From assembly GCA_002794105.1 (NCBI GenBank), contig PHFL01000010.1, positions 2,356 through 66,355 on the forward strand: 64,000 bases of DNA, in the 5' to 3' direction. Numbering within the stretch: position 1 is the first letter of the stretch; each line of letters starts with the position of its first letter. The translations under genes and the position numbers were made by a program. The notes beneath the pieces were generated by a model, which saw only the letters and a program-made list of their open reading frames with translations, made no database searches and was not told the origin of the DNA. Source of the stretch: Candidatus Thermochlorobacter aerophilus (GTDB taxonomy: Bacteria > Bacteroidota > Chlorobiia > Chlorobiales > Thermochlorobacteraceae). This document shows positions 7,703-16,879 of the stretch, one piece after another.

Positions 7703-8836
7703 ATGTCTGTTGAAATCCGAGAAGCAAAAACCCCGAAAGAAATTCGTGAATACATCAAATTTGCTTGGAAAGTCTACACCCAAGATGAGCAATTGAAAAA
7801 AAATTGGGTGCCACATCTCATTGCTGACTACGAAAAAACTTTAGACAAAGCGCGCTACCCGCTCTGGGAACATGCTGACCGTGCCTGCTTTACAGCTTGG
7901 AAAAATGGACAAATGCAAGGCACCATTACAGCAACAGTCAACTACACACACAATGAGCTGCACAAAGATAAGGTAGGATTTTGGGGCTTTTTCGAGTGTA
8001 TGAACGACACAGAGGTCTCACGAGCGCTGTTTGATGCCGCCAAAGCATGGCTCAAAGCCAGAGGCTTAAACGCCATGCGCGGACCAATTAGTCCCTCCAT
8101 TAATGACCAACTTGGCATGCTCTGCAAAGGCTATGACTCGCCACCTACATTCCTAATGACCTACAACCCACCATACTATCACGAGCTCTGTAGAGATTAC
8201 GGATTCAGAGTCGAGCAAGAGCTTGTAGCATGGTTGGTCAATCAAAAAACTATAGACTTGCCTCGCCTCAAGCGTATTAGTGAATTGGTCAAAAAGCGAG
8301 AAAAGCTTCACCTAAGACATCTCAACATCAAAGATTGGCAAAATGAAGCAAAAATCATTCGAGCACTCTACAACAAGGCATGGGAACTCAACTGGGGCTT
8401 TGTGCCTTTTACTGAAAAAGAGTTCTATACCTTGGCAAAAGATTTGAAGCAAATTGCTGACCCTGACCTGATTTACTTTGTGCAAAACGATAAGGGTGAA
8501 TATGTCGGATTTTCGCTATCGCTGCCAGATGTCAACATTGCACTCAAGCATGTAAATGGTAATCCCATGTCGCTCACTGGACTGATAAAGTTTCTGTGGC
8601 ACTCGCGCAAGATTAATCGTATCCGCACCATCGTCATGGGCGTCATTCCAGAGTATCGCAACAGGGGCGTGGATTCATTGATGAATGCAGAGACTGTAGA
8701 AGTTGGTATCCGCAAAGGCTATTGGGAAGCAGAGCTAAGTTGGGTGCTGAAAAGCAATATCCCGATGCAAAAACTTGCCGAAGCTATCGGTGCCGAGCCC
8801 TACAAAGAATACCTAATCTACCAGATTGACTTTTGA
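7703..8836 (+). CDS. GNAT-fold N-acetyltransferase, YghO-like
   Basis: 377-residue protein of a widespread uncharacterised family. The hallmark is the central segment GPISPSINDQLGMLCKGYD followed by PPTFLMTYNPPYY. The C-terminal half has the acetyl-CoA-binding features of the GNAT fold (VMGVIPEYRNRGVDSLM, near residues 310-327, resembling motif A). The function is unknown; acyl or acetyl transfer is inferred from the fold only. The start ATG follows the repeat-bearing intergenic region. The next gene begins 23 bp downstream on the same strand, so the two are probably co-transcribed. Confidence 0.8.
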   Translation: MSVEIREAKTPKEIREYIKFAWKVYTQDEQLKKNWVPHLIADYEKTLDKARYPLWEHADRACFTAWKNGQMQGTITATVNYTHNELHKDKVGFWGFFECMNDTEVSRALFDAAKAWLKARGLNAMRGPISPSINDQLGMLCKGYDSPPTFLMTYNPPYYHELCRDYGFRVEQELVAWLVNQKTIDLPRLKRISELVKKREKLHLRHLNIKDWQNEAKIIRALYNKAWELNWGFVPFTEKEFYTLAKDLKQIADPDLIYFVQNDKGEYVGFSLSLPDVNIALKHVNGNPMSLTGLIKFLWHSRKINRIRTIVMGVIPEYRNRGVDSLMNAETVEVGIRKGYWEAELSWVLKSNIPMQKLAEAIGAEPYKEYLIYQIDF

Positions 8837-8859
8837 GCCAAACAAAGTGAAACACACGA

Positions 8860-9657
8860 ATGACAAAAGAGAAAGTCTCAATTGAGCAGGTGTTGGAAAA
8901 ATTGGACAAAGGCGAGCGTCTTGGTATTAACGAGATGATTTTCTTTGTGCAACAGGCAAAAAAAATTTTGAGCAAAAACGAACTGGACCGATTCTTTGAT
9001 GCGGCAAAAAAACAGACAAGAAAAAATCCGCCACTGCAGACGTTGAGTGTAGAGCACATAGACTCCGGCATGATTAGTGCTATTGAGCCGAAAGCACCAG
9101 TTGTCTTTGTCAAGTTTAACGAAGCATCCACACTCCATGAGGTCTGCACAGCGATTCAAATGCTGGGAGCAAAAGCAGATGTGGCAGCACTCACGCCAAA
9201 GAGTGTGCTCAGACTTGCCACCGAAGAAAAACTCAAGGTAATGAAAGTGGCACAACAGTTGGCAGAAGCAGGATTGTCATTTATCGAAGGAAAACTGGAA
9301 GCAAAAGCAAATGACACACTGGCTATTGATGAACACTTCAGCGTGGTGATGATGCTAAAAAAGTTTGGGGTGAAAGCCAGCGCATGGTTGCCGCTGTCGT
9401 TTGATGATGAAGAAAAAGTCAGGCATCTGGCGCGCTTGCGTGAGTTTCACGACCGAACGCAAGCCTTTACATTTGTCTTTCTCTACTGGGAAGGCAAAAT
9501 CAGTAGCAAAGAGGTGCTAATGAGCACAGCACTTACGCGCCTCATGCTCGATAATCTGAAAACGATTGCACTAACCACATATAGCTTAAGTCAGGTGCAA
9601 CTGTTAACAGCAGAAGTGCAGCAAGCATGCATTGAGTTAGGAGTCAATCAAATTTGA
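8860..9657 (+). CDS. MqnE/MqnC-like protein lacking the radical-SAM cysteine motif
   Basis: 265 residues. By eye the middle and C-terminal parts follow aminofutalosine synthase (MqnE) and cyclic-futalosine synthase relatives. ALTPKSVLRLA corresponds to the FTAxEI helix, VAQQLAEAGLSFIEG to LKEAGLDSLPGGG, KVRHLARLREFHDRTQAF to the RVDHLxxLRELQDETGGF strand-helix, and TALTRLMLDNLKTIAL to the IAVARLMLDN segment; the chain then ends at CIELGVNQI. However, there is no CxxxCxxC: only two cysteines occur, and they are far apart. The N-terminal barrel strands that carry the cluster are shortened or replaced. It cannot be a conventional radical SAM enzyme. A scaffold or regulatory role, or simple decay, is possible. 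It sits between the acetyltransferase and the CruA/CruP gene. Confidence 0.6.
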   Translation: MTKEKVSIEQVLEKLDKGERLGINEMIFFVQQAKKILSKNELDRFFDAAKKQTRKNPPLQTLSVEHIDSGMISAIEPKAPVVFVKFNEASTLHEVCTAIQMLGAKADVAALTPKSVLRLATEEKLKVMKVAQQLAEAGLSFIEGKLEAKANDTLAIDEHFSVVMMLKKFGVKASAWLPLSFDDEEKVRHLARLREFHDRTQAFTFVFLYWEGKISSKEVLMSTALTRLMLDNLKTIALTTYSLSQVQLLTAEVQQACIELGVNQI

Positions 9658-9762
9658 AGATTTTAGAGATGGCACAAAACGAACACTGCAAAAAGGTTTG
9701 AGCAAAGCTCCACAAGTGCACTAAATTTTTTAGCTAACACTCTTCTAATTCTGCATTGCATA

Positions 9763-11310
9763 ATGAAATCACTAAAAGAACTTCAAGCTACACATCCGCT
9801 GGTCTATCAACACTTTTCTAAACTTGCAGAAGGCGAATTCTGGGTGCATCGGATTCAAGAGCTCGATAGCTACTGGTCGCGCATCGGGCAAGCCAACATC
9901 CCTGAAGTGATTCTAGATGGCTCAAAACTGCCTTCCAATATCAGCATTGCAGGGGAGTTTGATTTAATCTATGCAGGAGCAACACTGGGACTGCTACATG
10001 CAGCAGCCATGGCATCGCTGCATCATCAATCTGTGTTGGTGTTTGATAAATATACTCCAGCCAAAACTCACCGTGATTGGAACATTTCCCTGCGAGAGCT
10101 TGCGCGTCTGGAAAAGATGGGGCTTATCATGCAAGCTGAAGCCGAACAAGCCATCACGGCTCGCTACAAAACAGGGTTTGTAGAATTTGCTGCACGAGGC
10201 GAACGCAAAAGACTCTACATGCAAAATGTCTTAGACTGTGCTATTGAATCTGACAAAATTCTGCAACTGGCATTAGGGCGGATTTTGCAACATCCAAAAA
10301 ATATGGTGATAGGGCAAACCCACTTCGAGCGAGTCTTCAAGTGTGAAGATGGCGTAATTGTAGAAGTCAAACGAGAAGGAAAGTTGCAGTACTTCAAAGC
10401 GAAGGTGCTGGTCGACACCATGGGCGTGATGTCGCCGATTGCCATGCAACTCAACAACGGGCTACCGCAGACACACTGCTGCCCCACTGTCGGCACCTTA
10501 GCCAGCGGGTTGGAAAACGTGGATTACTCCGTTGGTGAAATTTTGGTCACAACAGAACCTGCCGACTTTTCACGCGGCGGCGGACGGCAACTCATCTGGG
10601 AAGGCTTCCCTGCAAGTCAGACCGAATTTACTTCATACCTCTTCTTCTACGACCGAATCGACTCCGACAACGATAAATCCTTGCTCAACCTGTTTGAAGT
10701 CTATTTTGAAAAACTCCCAACCTACAAGCCTCTGGGCAAAGATTTCAAAATTCATAAACCGGTCTTCGGCATCATTCCCGCCTATCATCACAACGGATTT
10801 GGCAACAGCCGCATAACCGCTGACGACCGCATCGTGCTGTTCGGCGATGCCGCTTCGCTTTCTTCGCCACTGACCTTCTGCGGATTCGGTTCCATGGTGC
10901 GCAACTTAGAACGCACCACCACTGCCTTAGCCAAGGCGCTTGAACGCAACGCATTGAGCCGAACAGAACTTGAGCACATCAACGCATTTGAGCCGAATGT
11001 CGCAATTATGTCAAACCTGATGAAGTTCATGTGCTACGACAAGCGCACCGATGAGCCAAACTTCGTCAATGAACTGATGAACGAAATCATGAAAGTGCTC
11101 GACGAACTGCCCGAACGCTACCGTGAAACACTATTCCGCGATGAAATGACACTGGCAGATTTCACCACGCTTATCTTGAAAGTTGGTGCAAAGTATCCCA
11201 AAATCTTCCCGATTACCTATCAAAAGTTAGGCATTCTGGGCAGCGTGTCGTGGCTACAAAATTGGGCAGGTTGGGCACTGGCAGAGCTGAAAAAAATAGA
11301 ACGCGTCTGA
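9763..11310 (+). CDS. CruA/CruP-family lycopene cyclase-like FAD enzyme
   Basis: 515-residue flavoprotein. Near residue 66 a Rossmann-type FAD segment (DLIYAGATLGLLHAA) is followed by RDWNISLRELARLEKMGL. Later come LVDTMGVMSPIAMQL, CCPTVGTLASG, LIWEGFPAS, YLFFYDR, and the C-terminal FAD signature LFGDAASLSSPLTFCGFGSM followed by VRNLERTT. This order and wording match CruA/CruP of green sulfur bacteria and cyanobacteria, which cyclise lycopene (CruA) or related carotenoids. CruA and CruP cannot be separated by eye; the length is closer to CruP. It is strong evidence for carotenoid metabolism and a Chlorobiota-like host. No other crt genes are adjacent. A 105-bp gap separates it from the upstream gene. 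Confidence 0.8.
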   Translation: MKSLKELQATHPLVYQHFSKLAEGEFWVHRIQELDSYWSRIGQANIPEVILDGSKLPSNISIAGEFDLIYAGATLGLLHAAAMASLHHQSVLVFDKYTPAKTHRDWNISLRELARLEKMGLIMQAEAEQAITARYKTGFVEFAARGERKRLYMQNVLDCAIESDKILQLALGRILQHPKNMVIGQTHFERVFKCEDGVIVEVKREGKLQYFKAKVLVDTMGVMSPIAMQLNNGLPQTHCCPTVGTLASGLENVDYSVGEILVTTEPADFSRGGGRQLIWEGFPASQTEFTSYLFFYDRIDSDNDKSLLNLFEVYFEKLPTYKPLGKDFKIHKPVFGIIPAYHHNGFGNSRITADDRIVLFGDAASLSSPLTFCGFGSMVRNLERTTTALAKALERNALSRTELEHINAFEPNVAIMSNLMKFMCYDKRTDEPNFVNELMNEIMKVLDELPERYRETLFRDEMTLADFTTLILKVGAKYPKIFPITYQKLGILGSVSWLQNWAGWALAELKKIERV

Positions 11311-11317
11311 GGTGCCC

Positions 11318-12556
11318 ATGCGTAAGCTGTGCATGAACGCCGTGCTGCTGGCAATGGTCGCCATCGCAGATTGGCAGAGCAATGGGATGCCAACAGAGCA
11401 AGGTAGCAGAACACTCTCACATGCACTTGACTCGATTGCAGAAGCGCATAGCATTGTAGGACTAAGCGTAGCGATTGTATGCCCCGACTCACTGCTGTTT
11501 TCATATTCACGCGGTCAAGCGCAACTTGGCAGAGCCATCGCCATGACAGAGACCACATATGTTCGCATTGCCTCTGTCTCAAAAGTGCTGACCGCCGTAG
11601 CGCTCCTACAACTCCATGAAAAAGGAAAGTTTAAGTTGGATGATGATGTCTCCAAAGCACTGGGATTTACCTTCCGCAATCCATACTTCCCTGATGTGCC
11701 CATCACTTACCGACAGCTTTTGCAGCACACATCCAGCTTGCTAAGCGATGAACAGCAACCTGTGCCTTACTATGTGCTTTGGCGAGACCCCACACTGGCA
11801 CTGCAAGATGTCTTAAGCAAAAACGGGAAGCGTTATCAAGATAGCATCTACTACTCGCTATGGGCGAAAGAGGCGCCGGGAAAAAAATTTGCGTATTCAA
11901 ACTTGGGATATGCGCTTCTTGGCACACTCGTGGAAATTCATTCAGGAGAGCGCTTCGACCAGTATTGCAACACACACATCTTCAAGCCACTGGGATTTGC
12001 CTGCAGTTTTAATCTGCAAGATATTCCGCCTGAAAAAGTGGCTTACCCGTATCGCCTCATCGATGGCAAATGGACAGCACAGGTGGATAGCGTCAGGACA
12101 CTATTTCCATTAGATAACTATGCAGTAGGTTCAAATGCACTGCTATTTTCACCGCAGGGCGGCTTGCGAATCAGCGCACGAGAATTGGCAACACTGGCTC
12201 AGGTATTTCTAAACGGCGGCAAGCTACGCGAAACCCGGATATTGAGCGAAAGCCAGCTCTTGCAGATGGAAAAAGATTCGCTCAAGACGGGAAATCCTTT
12301 TATTGCAAAGTATGCAATGGGCTTGCATCACACAAGCAATGTGCTAACAGGCATTGAAATGACTGGGCATCTGGGGCAGGCATACGGATTGCTTAGCGGC
12401 TGGTATTACACTCGCCAACATGGAATTGGCATTGCCGTCATCATCACGGGCGGGCTCTACAAAGAAACGGGAGAAGAGTTCTACGATGTAGAGCGCAAAA
12501 TTTATGCGGCAATTCAAGCATACCTGCAAGCGACGCAGCAACTGAGTTCAAGATAA
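11318..12556 (+). CDS. Exported serine hydrolase, class C beta-lactamase family
   Basis: About 412 residues. The catalytic SxxK is in RIASVSKVLTA (about residue 90), the YxN in FAYSNLGYALLG and the third box region in HLGQAYGLLSG. The N-terminus is hydrophobic and probably a signal peptide, so the enzyme acts in the periplasm or outer envelope. Members include esterases, D-aminopeptidases and peptidoglycan-related hydrolases; beta-lactam resistance should not be assumed. ATG 11318 is preferred to GTG 11312; both follow the CruA/CruP stop by a few bases, implying co-transcription. Confidence 0.8.
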   Translation: MRKLCMNAVLLAMVAIADWQSNGMPTEQGSRTLSHALDSIAEAHSIVGLSVAIVCPDSLLFSYSRGQAQLGRAIAMTETTYVRIASVSKVLTAVALLQLHEKGKFKLDDDVSKALGFTFRNPYFPDVPITYRQLLQHTSSLLSDEQQPVPYYVLWRDPTLALQDVLSKNGKRYQDSIYYSLWAKEAPGKKFAYSNLGYALLGTLVEIHSGERFDQYCNTHIFKPLGFACSFNLQDIPPEKVAYPYRLIDGKWTAQVDSVRTLFPLDNYAVGSNALLFSPQGGLRISARELATLAQVFLNGGKLRETRILSESQLLQMEKDSLKTGNPFIAKYAMGLHHTSNVLTGIEMTGHLGQAYGLLSGWYYTRQHGIGIAVIITGGLYKETGEEFYDVERKIYAAIQAYLQATQQLSSR

Positions 12557-12585
12557 CAGCGCCAAGTTAAATAGTGACTGCACTG

Positions 12586-13491
12586 TCAATATCGGCGCAC
12601 ATCAATGCTGGAGACGCCTGAATCCAAGTTGATGTAGACTTTCTTGCTAGCAGTGTCAAAATTATCAGTGCGCATAGCATCACCTTTCTTAATGAAGCCA
12701 TCAAAATGCGCTTTGCCCAGCCGATTGTTGCAGTAAATTTCGCAACCGACATCTTTCGGCAGCTCAATATCAATTGTAGCGGCGGCAGCATCAATGAAGA
12801 CCTTGAGCTTATCGGCAAGATTGCCAAGCTGCAAGTCGATTGAGGAAGCGACCGCATCAAGGTGGAGTTGTTCAACTTTGAACTTTGAAAAATCCAGCGT
12901 CGCTGGAGTGGCAGAGATATCCAAACGAATGTCCCAAGTCGGCGCCGCATTGAGTTTGATAGTGGTAAAGGGGCTAGTGTTAAAGGTAAATGTGCCGTGG
13001 TCATACTTTGGCTTAAGCTCCAGAAGTTCGTAGTCTGCAAAATGCTTGCGTATCCATTTGTAACCCAGAGGCGAAACGCTCTCGACAGAAGCAAGGTCGT
13101 TGGTCGTGTCCTTGATAGTGAGCGTGCCAATAGAGTGGCGCAAATTCAGTTTTGCACGCTGCACGGCACTATCAAATGGCTCGGAAATCTGGTATGAAGA
13201 ATGTCTTGCATCAGCTTTGCTGAAGCGGGATTCATAAATAAACTCAGGAAATTGAAAGCGCAGAGCAAATGACCAGATAACGACAGTGAGGAGAATGGCA
13301 GCACTGCCAGCCGCACCTGCTTTAAGCCAGCGATTTTCGAGCATGATGCTCACACCGAGCAAAACAAAAATGAGAGCCCAATACGGTGCGCTGTTCTCGA
13401 TGGCTATCTCGATAGGACCTGTATTTCGCAGGAAAAGAAGGACACCATTGGCTAAAAGAAATGCGCCCAAAAATACCCCAGAGAGTTTCAT
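12586..13491 (-). CDS. LiaF-like membrane protein with C-terminal toast-rack/DUF4097-like domain
   Basis: 301 residues. Three closely spaced membrane segments lie in the first 75 residues (for example VFLGAFLLANGVLLFL and WALIFVLLGVSIMLENRWL), the layout of LiaI/LiaF-like transmembrane domains. The remaining 220 residues form repeated short beta strands (LHLDAVASSIDLQLGNLADK, AAAATIDIELPKDVG, SGVSSIDVRRY), as in the right-handed beta 'toast-rack' domain. Such proteins accompany PspC in envelope-stress modules. It follows the PspC gene by 27 bp on the same strand. Its role in membrane-stress sensing is inferred from family and neighbour. Confidence 0.75.
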   Translation of the reverse strand: MKLSGVFLGAFLLANGVLLFLRNTGPIEIAIENSAPYWALIFVLLGVSIMLENRWLKAGAAGSAAILLTVVIWSFALRFQFPEFIYESRFSKADARHSSYQISEPFDSAVQRAKLNLRHSIGTLTIKDTTNDLASVESVSPLGYKWIRKHFADYELLELKPKYDHGTFTFNTSPFTTIKLNAAPTWDIRLDISATPATLDFSKFKVEQLHLDAVASSIDLQLGNLADKLKVFIDAAAATIDIELPKDVGCEIYCNNRLGKAHFDGFIKKGDAMRTDNFDTASKKVYINLDSGVSSIDVRRY

Positions 13492-13518
13492 TGCGGGTAA
13501 GTTTTAGGTTTCAAGAAA

Positions 13519-13971
13519 TTACAATGACCGGTTTGAGTGACTGGGTGCAACAAATGTTTTCCAAATCAGAAATCCGCCTGCCCCAATAAGTGCCAGCGGG
13601 AAGAGGTAAGTAACACTGAACGACGGCAAGAGTAGCTCTAAAAAAATGATGATGCCGAGCGCAATGAGTCCTATGCCGATAAGAGTAGAATTTCGCTTTT
13701 TTTGAGCCTCAAGCTCTTCAGGAGAAAGCGTTTGAGTAGCAGGTGTTGCGCCAAACTGTGATGCATTCTCTGAAGAAGTTACAACCGCTGATGGGGTTTG
13801 TGGTGTAATAATCCAGAGCACAAGGTAGATGAGTATGCCGATGCCACTTAAAAATATGCTTGCCACAAAGAGGATGCGCACGAAAACAGGGTCGATATCA
13901 AAGTACTCCGCAAGCCCGCCAGCAACGCCAGCAATCATGCGCTCACGCGAAGAACGGTATAATCTTTTCAT
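13519..13971 (-). CDS. PspC-domain envelope stress protein
   Basis: 150 residues. The N-terminal PspC domain (RSSRERMIAGVAGGLAEYFD, then a span ending VLWIITP) covers residues 1-57. A polar linker follows, then two more membrane segments (LIGIGLIALGIIIFLELLLP and YLFPLALIGAGGFLIW) typical of LiaI-type tails. PspC proteins sense or buffer membrane damage together with PspA/PspB or LiaF-like partners; here the partner is the next gene downstream. No PspA is visible nearby. Confidence 0.85.
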   Translation of the reverse strand: MKRLYRSSRERMIAGVAGGLAEYFDIDPVFVRILFVASIFLSGIGILIYLVLWIITPQTPSAVVTSSENASQFGATPATQTLSPEELEAQKKRNSTLIGIGLIALGIIIFLELLLPSFSVTYLFPLALIGAGGFLIWKTFVAPSHSNRSL

Positions 13972-14055
13972 AGCGATTTCGGAAAGAGTTAATCGAGCAT
14001 GGTTAAGTCAAACTATTCGAAAGCCCAGTAGGCATGTTTCAGAATTTTAGCACAG

Positions 14056-14670
14056 CTATATCAGCGAGCGCCCCTCCAAAGCGCGTGTCAAAGTCGCCTC
14101 GTCAGTGTATTCCAATTCGCTGCCGACGGGAATGCCGCGTGCAATGCGAGAAACCTTGACACCAAGCGGCTTGAGCAACTTGGCAAGGTAGAGCACTGTG
14201 GTCTCGCCCTCAACTGTCGGATTTAAGGCAAGAATGACTTCTTGGGAAGCACTCTCACCATTTGCGTGAAGTCGTGCCAGCAATTCCTTAATTTTAAGGT
14301 CGTCGGGACCAATGCCATCGAGCGGTGAAATCACGCCGTGCAAGACGTGATAAACTCCGTGATACTGATTCGTTTTTTCAAACGCAATTACATCGCTGGG
14401 CGACTCGACCACGCAAATCAAGTTATGATTGCGCTTGGGACTGGTACAAATGGGACAAGGATTTTGATGCACATCAGTAACGTTTTGACAGACACTGCAA
14501 TAAATCACCAGCTCTTTGGCATCTAACAGCGCTTTGGCAAGCAATTGGACTTCTTCTTTTTTCTCACGCAAAATGTGAAGTGCAAGACGCTGTGCCGTCT
14601 TGCGACCGATGCCCGGCAATTTGGCAAACTCTTCAACCAAAGTTTCAATAGCTTGCGAAGTGTATCGCAT
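14056..14670 (-). CDS. recR: Recombination protein RecR
   Basis: 204 residues, standard length. A helix-hairpin-helix ([17 protein letters not shown]) is followed by a four-cysteine zinc finger ([18 protein letters not shown]) and a Toprim domain ([16 protein letters not shown]). Near the end is the [20 protein letters not shown] segment typical of RecR. It acts with RecF and RecO to load RecA at gaps. It stands alone on the minus strand, 85 bp downstream of the PspC gene start region. Confidence 0.96.
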   Translation of the reverse strand: MRYTSQAIETLVEEFAKLPGIGRKTAQRLALHILREKKEEVQLLAKALLDAKELVIYCSVCQNVTDVHQNPCPICTSPKRNHNLICVVESPSDVIAFEKTNQYHGVYHVLHGVISPLDGIGPDDLKIKELLARLHANGESASQEVILALNPTVEGETTVLYLAKLLKPLGVKVSRIARGIPVGSELEYTDEATLTRALEGRSLI

Positions 14671-14794
14671 CGATGGAAAACGCTCTGTTAGATGATGAAA
14701 ACATGCGTCGTGTATCAGCGACGCCTATAACTACGACGAATAGTTCTCTATTTTTCTATTTTAGATAAAATTACACCAAGAGTGAAAGAGAATC

Positions 14795-16879
14795 ATGAAA
14801 ACGCTATGCTGCTTTGCAATAGGGCTACTTTGGGCAATGTGTGCCATGGCACAAGAGAGCAGTTTTGTCTCAGCAACCCCCGACAGCGTCAAAGTTCTCC
14901 GACAACAAACCTTAGACCGACTGCTCGACCTCTCGAGTGAACAAAGCGGCAATAGCGAAATGTTAGAGCAATTCAACTTGCTACGCCTCCAAAAAATTAA
15001 CCTTAATACGGCAGGTTTTTCAAGTCTGCTCTCGATTCCCTTCCTGACGGCGCCCGATGTAGAACGCATTCTGGCATACCGCAAAGAAAAAAACGGATTT
15101 AAGTCAGTCGTAGAACTACGCAAACTCATTGACGAGGATACATATGAGCTGATTGAGGATTTTCTGACGGTCGGGCGCATCAAGACGGAAAATCTCTCGC
15201 AGCCTTCTTTGCTTGATGACATCGAGCGGGGAGTGCTCTGGCAGCGTGTGAAGTTCGACTACATTGGTCGCACGCTTGTGGAATCGCCTTTGCGAGTCGG
15301 GTTTACAAATGGAGCATATCAAGGGTCTGCGCCGCGTATCTATAACCGCATTCAAGGCGTGGTGTCGGATAACCTTCTACTGTCTGCGCTGGCAGAAAAG
15401 GATGTCGGCGAGCGCTCTCTCTTTGACTTTACATCGCTCACGCTTGGCGTGCGCGACTTTTACAATCTCAAATCTTTGGTGATTGGCGATTTTAATCTAT
15501 CGTTTGGACAAGGACTGGCAGTGCAAAGCGGTCGAGCGTTTTTCAAAAGTCCAGAGGCTGTAATCAGTGTCAAGCAGTCCCAGCGGCAGGTGCGTCCCTA
15601 CACCTCAACAGCGGAACAAAACTTTTTCCGTGGCGCAGTAGCGGAAGTGGAATTCGGCGTGCTCACTCTCATTGGTTTTTACTCACGCAACTTAATTAGT
15701 GGTACGGTTAATGATACGGCATTTTCAAGCCTCAAGCTCGATGGGCTGTTCCGCACCGAATCTGAAATTGCGCGCAACCGCAATATCGATGAACTGGCTT
15801 TTGGCGCTCGAGTGCAGTTGAACACAGAGTTGTTTGAAAATCTCTTCAGCATCGGTGGCACATTCTACCAGACACGCTACGACAAGCCATTTATTCCCAG
15901 CAATGATCTGTTCAATCGAAAAAGATTTCGTGGCGATGTAGCAAGTGTGGCGGCATTTGACATTGACTATCTGTTTTATCAGTTCAATTTCTTTGGCGAA
16001 GTTGCCTATTGCGTAGAGCAAAGGAGTGTGTCGTGGTTAGCTGGTGTGCAGACAGAATTTGCAAAAGGGCTTAGAGGCGTAATTCATGTGCGGAACTATG
16101 CAGAGGATTACTACTCACCAAGAGCCAATGCATTTTCGGAAAGTAGCAGTGGGGCGCAGGGTCGCAATGAGCGTGGGGTCTATCTGGGTGCAGAGTTAAA
16201 ACTTTCAAGCGAACTGAAACTGAGAGCGTATTACGACTACTACGAATTTCCGTTCATTGCTTCAAACACGGTGTTGCCCTCTTCGGGAAATGATATGCTT
16301 ATGCAGCTCTCCTACAAGCCGCGGCGTGATATTCTCATTGAAACGCTCTTGCAAATCAAAACGCGGGAGGAGGCGCTGACACAGCTCGATGCACTGGGAC
16401 GAGAATATCGCATCGCCACACCGCAGCGCACGGAACGCATACGCACGGACTTCATTTATCAACTATCGGAACGCTTGCGCTTGCGCACTCGTGCAGAAGT
16501 GCGGCATTTCACACGAGAGTTGGTAGCAACGACACGCCGCGATTTGGGTTGGCTGATTGCACAAGACATCAATTTGGATTTGCTAGAGTCGCGGCTCTCG
16601 ATTGATGCACGGCTGGCTTTTTTTCAGACCGATTCGTTTGATGCGGCTATCTATGCCTTCGAAAATGACCTGCCACTGACCTTCACGGTGTATGCCCACA
16701 ACGGTAGGGGGCGAAGAGTATTTGTAAATCTACGCTACCAAATCTTCTCACAAATTGAACTGGCAGCACGCTACGCCAATGTGTTGCGAGATGATGTAGC
16801 AACAATTGGAAGTGGCAATGAGCGTTTCCCAAGCAACAACCCAAGTACATTTAGTCTCGGATTACGAGCCCAATTTTAA
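14795..16879 (+). CDS. Exported helix-hairpin-helix protein with outer-membrane beta-barrel
   Basis: 694 residues with a clear signal peptide (cleavage near AMAQ, residue 20). Residues about 66-125 hold ComEA-like HhH motifs (KINLNTAGFSSLLSIPFLTA, then VERILAYRKEKNGFKSVVEL). The remaining ~550 residues alternate amphipathic strands and end in a terminal aromatic (LGLRAQF), as expected for an outer-membrane barrel. Proteins of this layout occur in Bacteroidota/Chlorobiota and are uncharacterised. A role in binding or passing DNA at the outer membrane is only an inference from the HhH. The 3' end overlaps trigger factor tail to tail by 4 bp. Confidence 0.75.
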   Translation: MKTLCCFAIGLLWAMCAMAQESSFVSATPDSVKVLRQQTLDRLLDLSSEQSGNSEMLEQFNLLRLQKINLNTAGFSSLLSIPFLTAPDVERILAYRKEKNGFKSVVELRKLIDEDTYELIEDFLTVGRIKTENLSQPSLLDDIERGVLWQRVKFDYIGRTLVESPLRVGFTNGAYQGSAPRIYNRIQGVVSDNLLLSALAEKDVGERSLFDFTSLTLGVRDFYNLKSLVIGDFNLSFGQGLAVQSGRAFFKSPEAVISVKQSQRQVRPYTSTAEQNFFRGAVAEVEFGVLTLIGFYSRNLISGTVNDTAFSSLKLDGLFRTESEIARNRNIDELAFGARVQLNTELFENLFSIGGTFYQTRYDKPFIPSNDLFNRKRFRGDVASVAAFDIDYLFYQFNFFGEVAYCVEQRSVSWLAGVQTEFAKGLRGVIHVRNYAEDYYSPRANAFSESSSGAQGRNERGVYLGAELKLSSELKLRAYYDYYEFPFIASNTVLPSSGNDMLMQLSYKPRRDILIETLLQIKTREEALTQLDALGREYRIATPQRTERIRTDFIYQLSERLRLRTRAEVRHFTRELVATTRRDLGWLIAQDINLDLLESRLSIDARLAFFQTDSFDAAIYAFENDLPLTFTVYAHNGRGRRVFVNLRYQIFSQIELAARYANVLRDDVATIGSGNERFPSNNPSTFSLGLRAQF

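Noticed and set aside
14704..14723. Small hairpin gcgtcg / cgacgc between recR and the HhH gene
   Set aside because: Only six base pairs, an 8-nt loop and no T-run; not enough for a terminator or regulatory claim.
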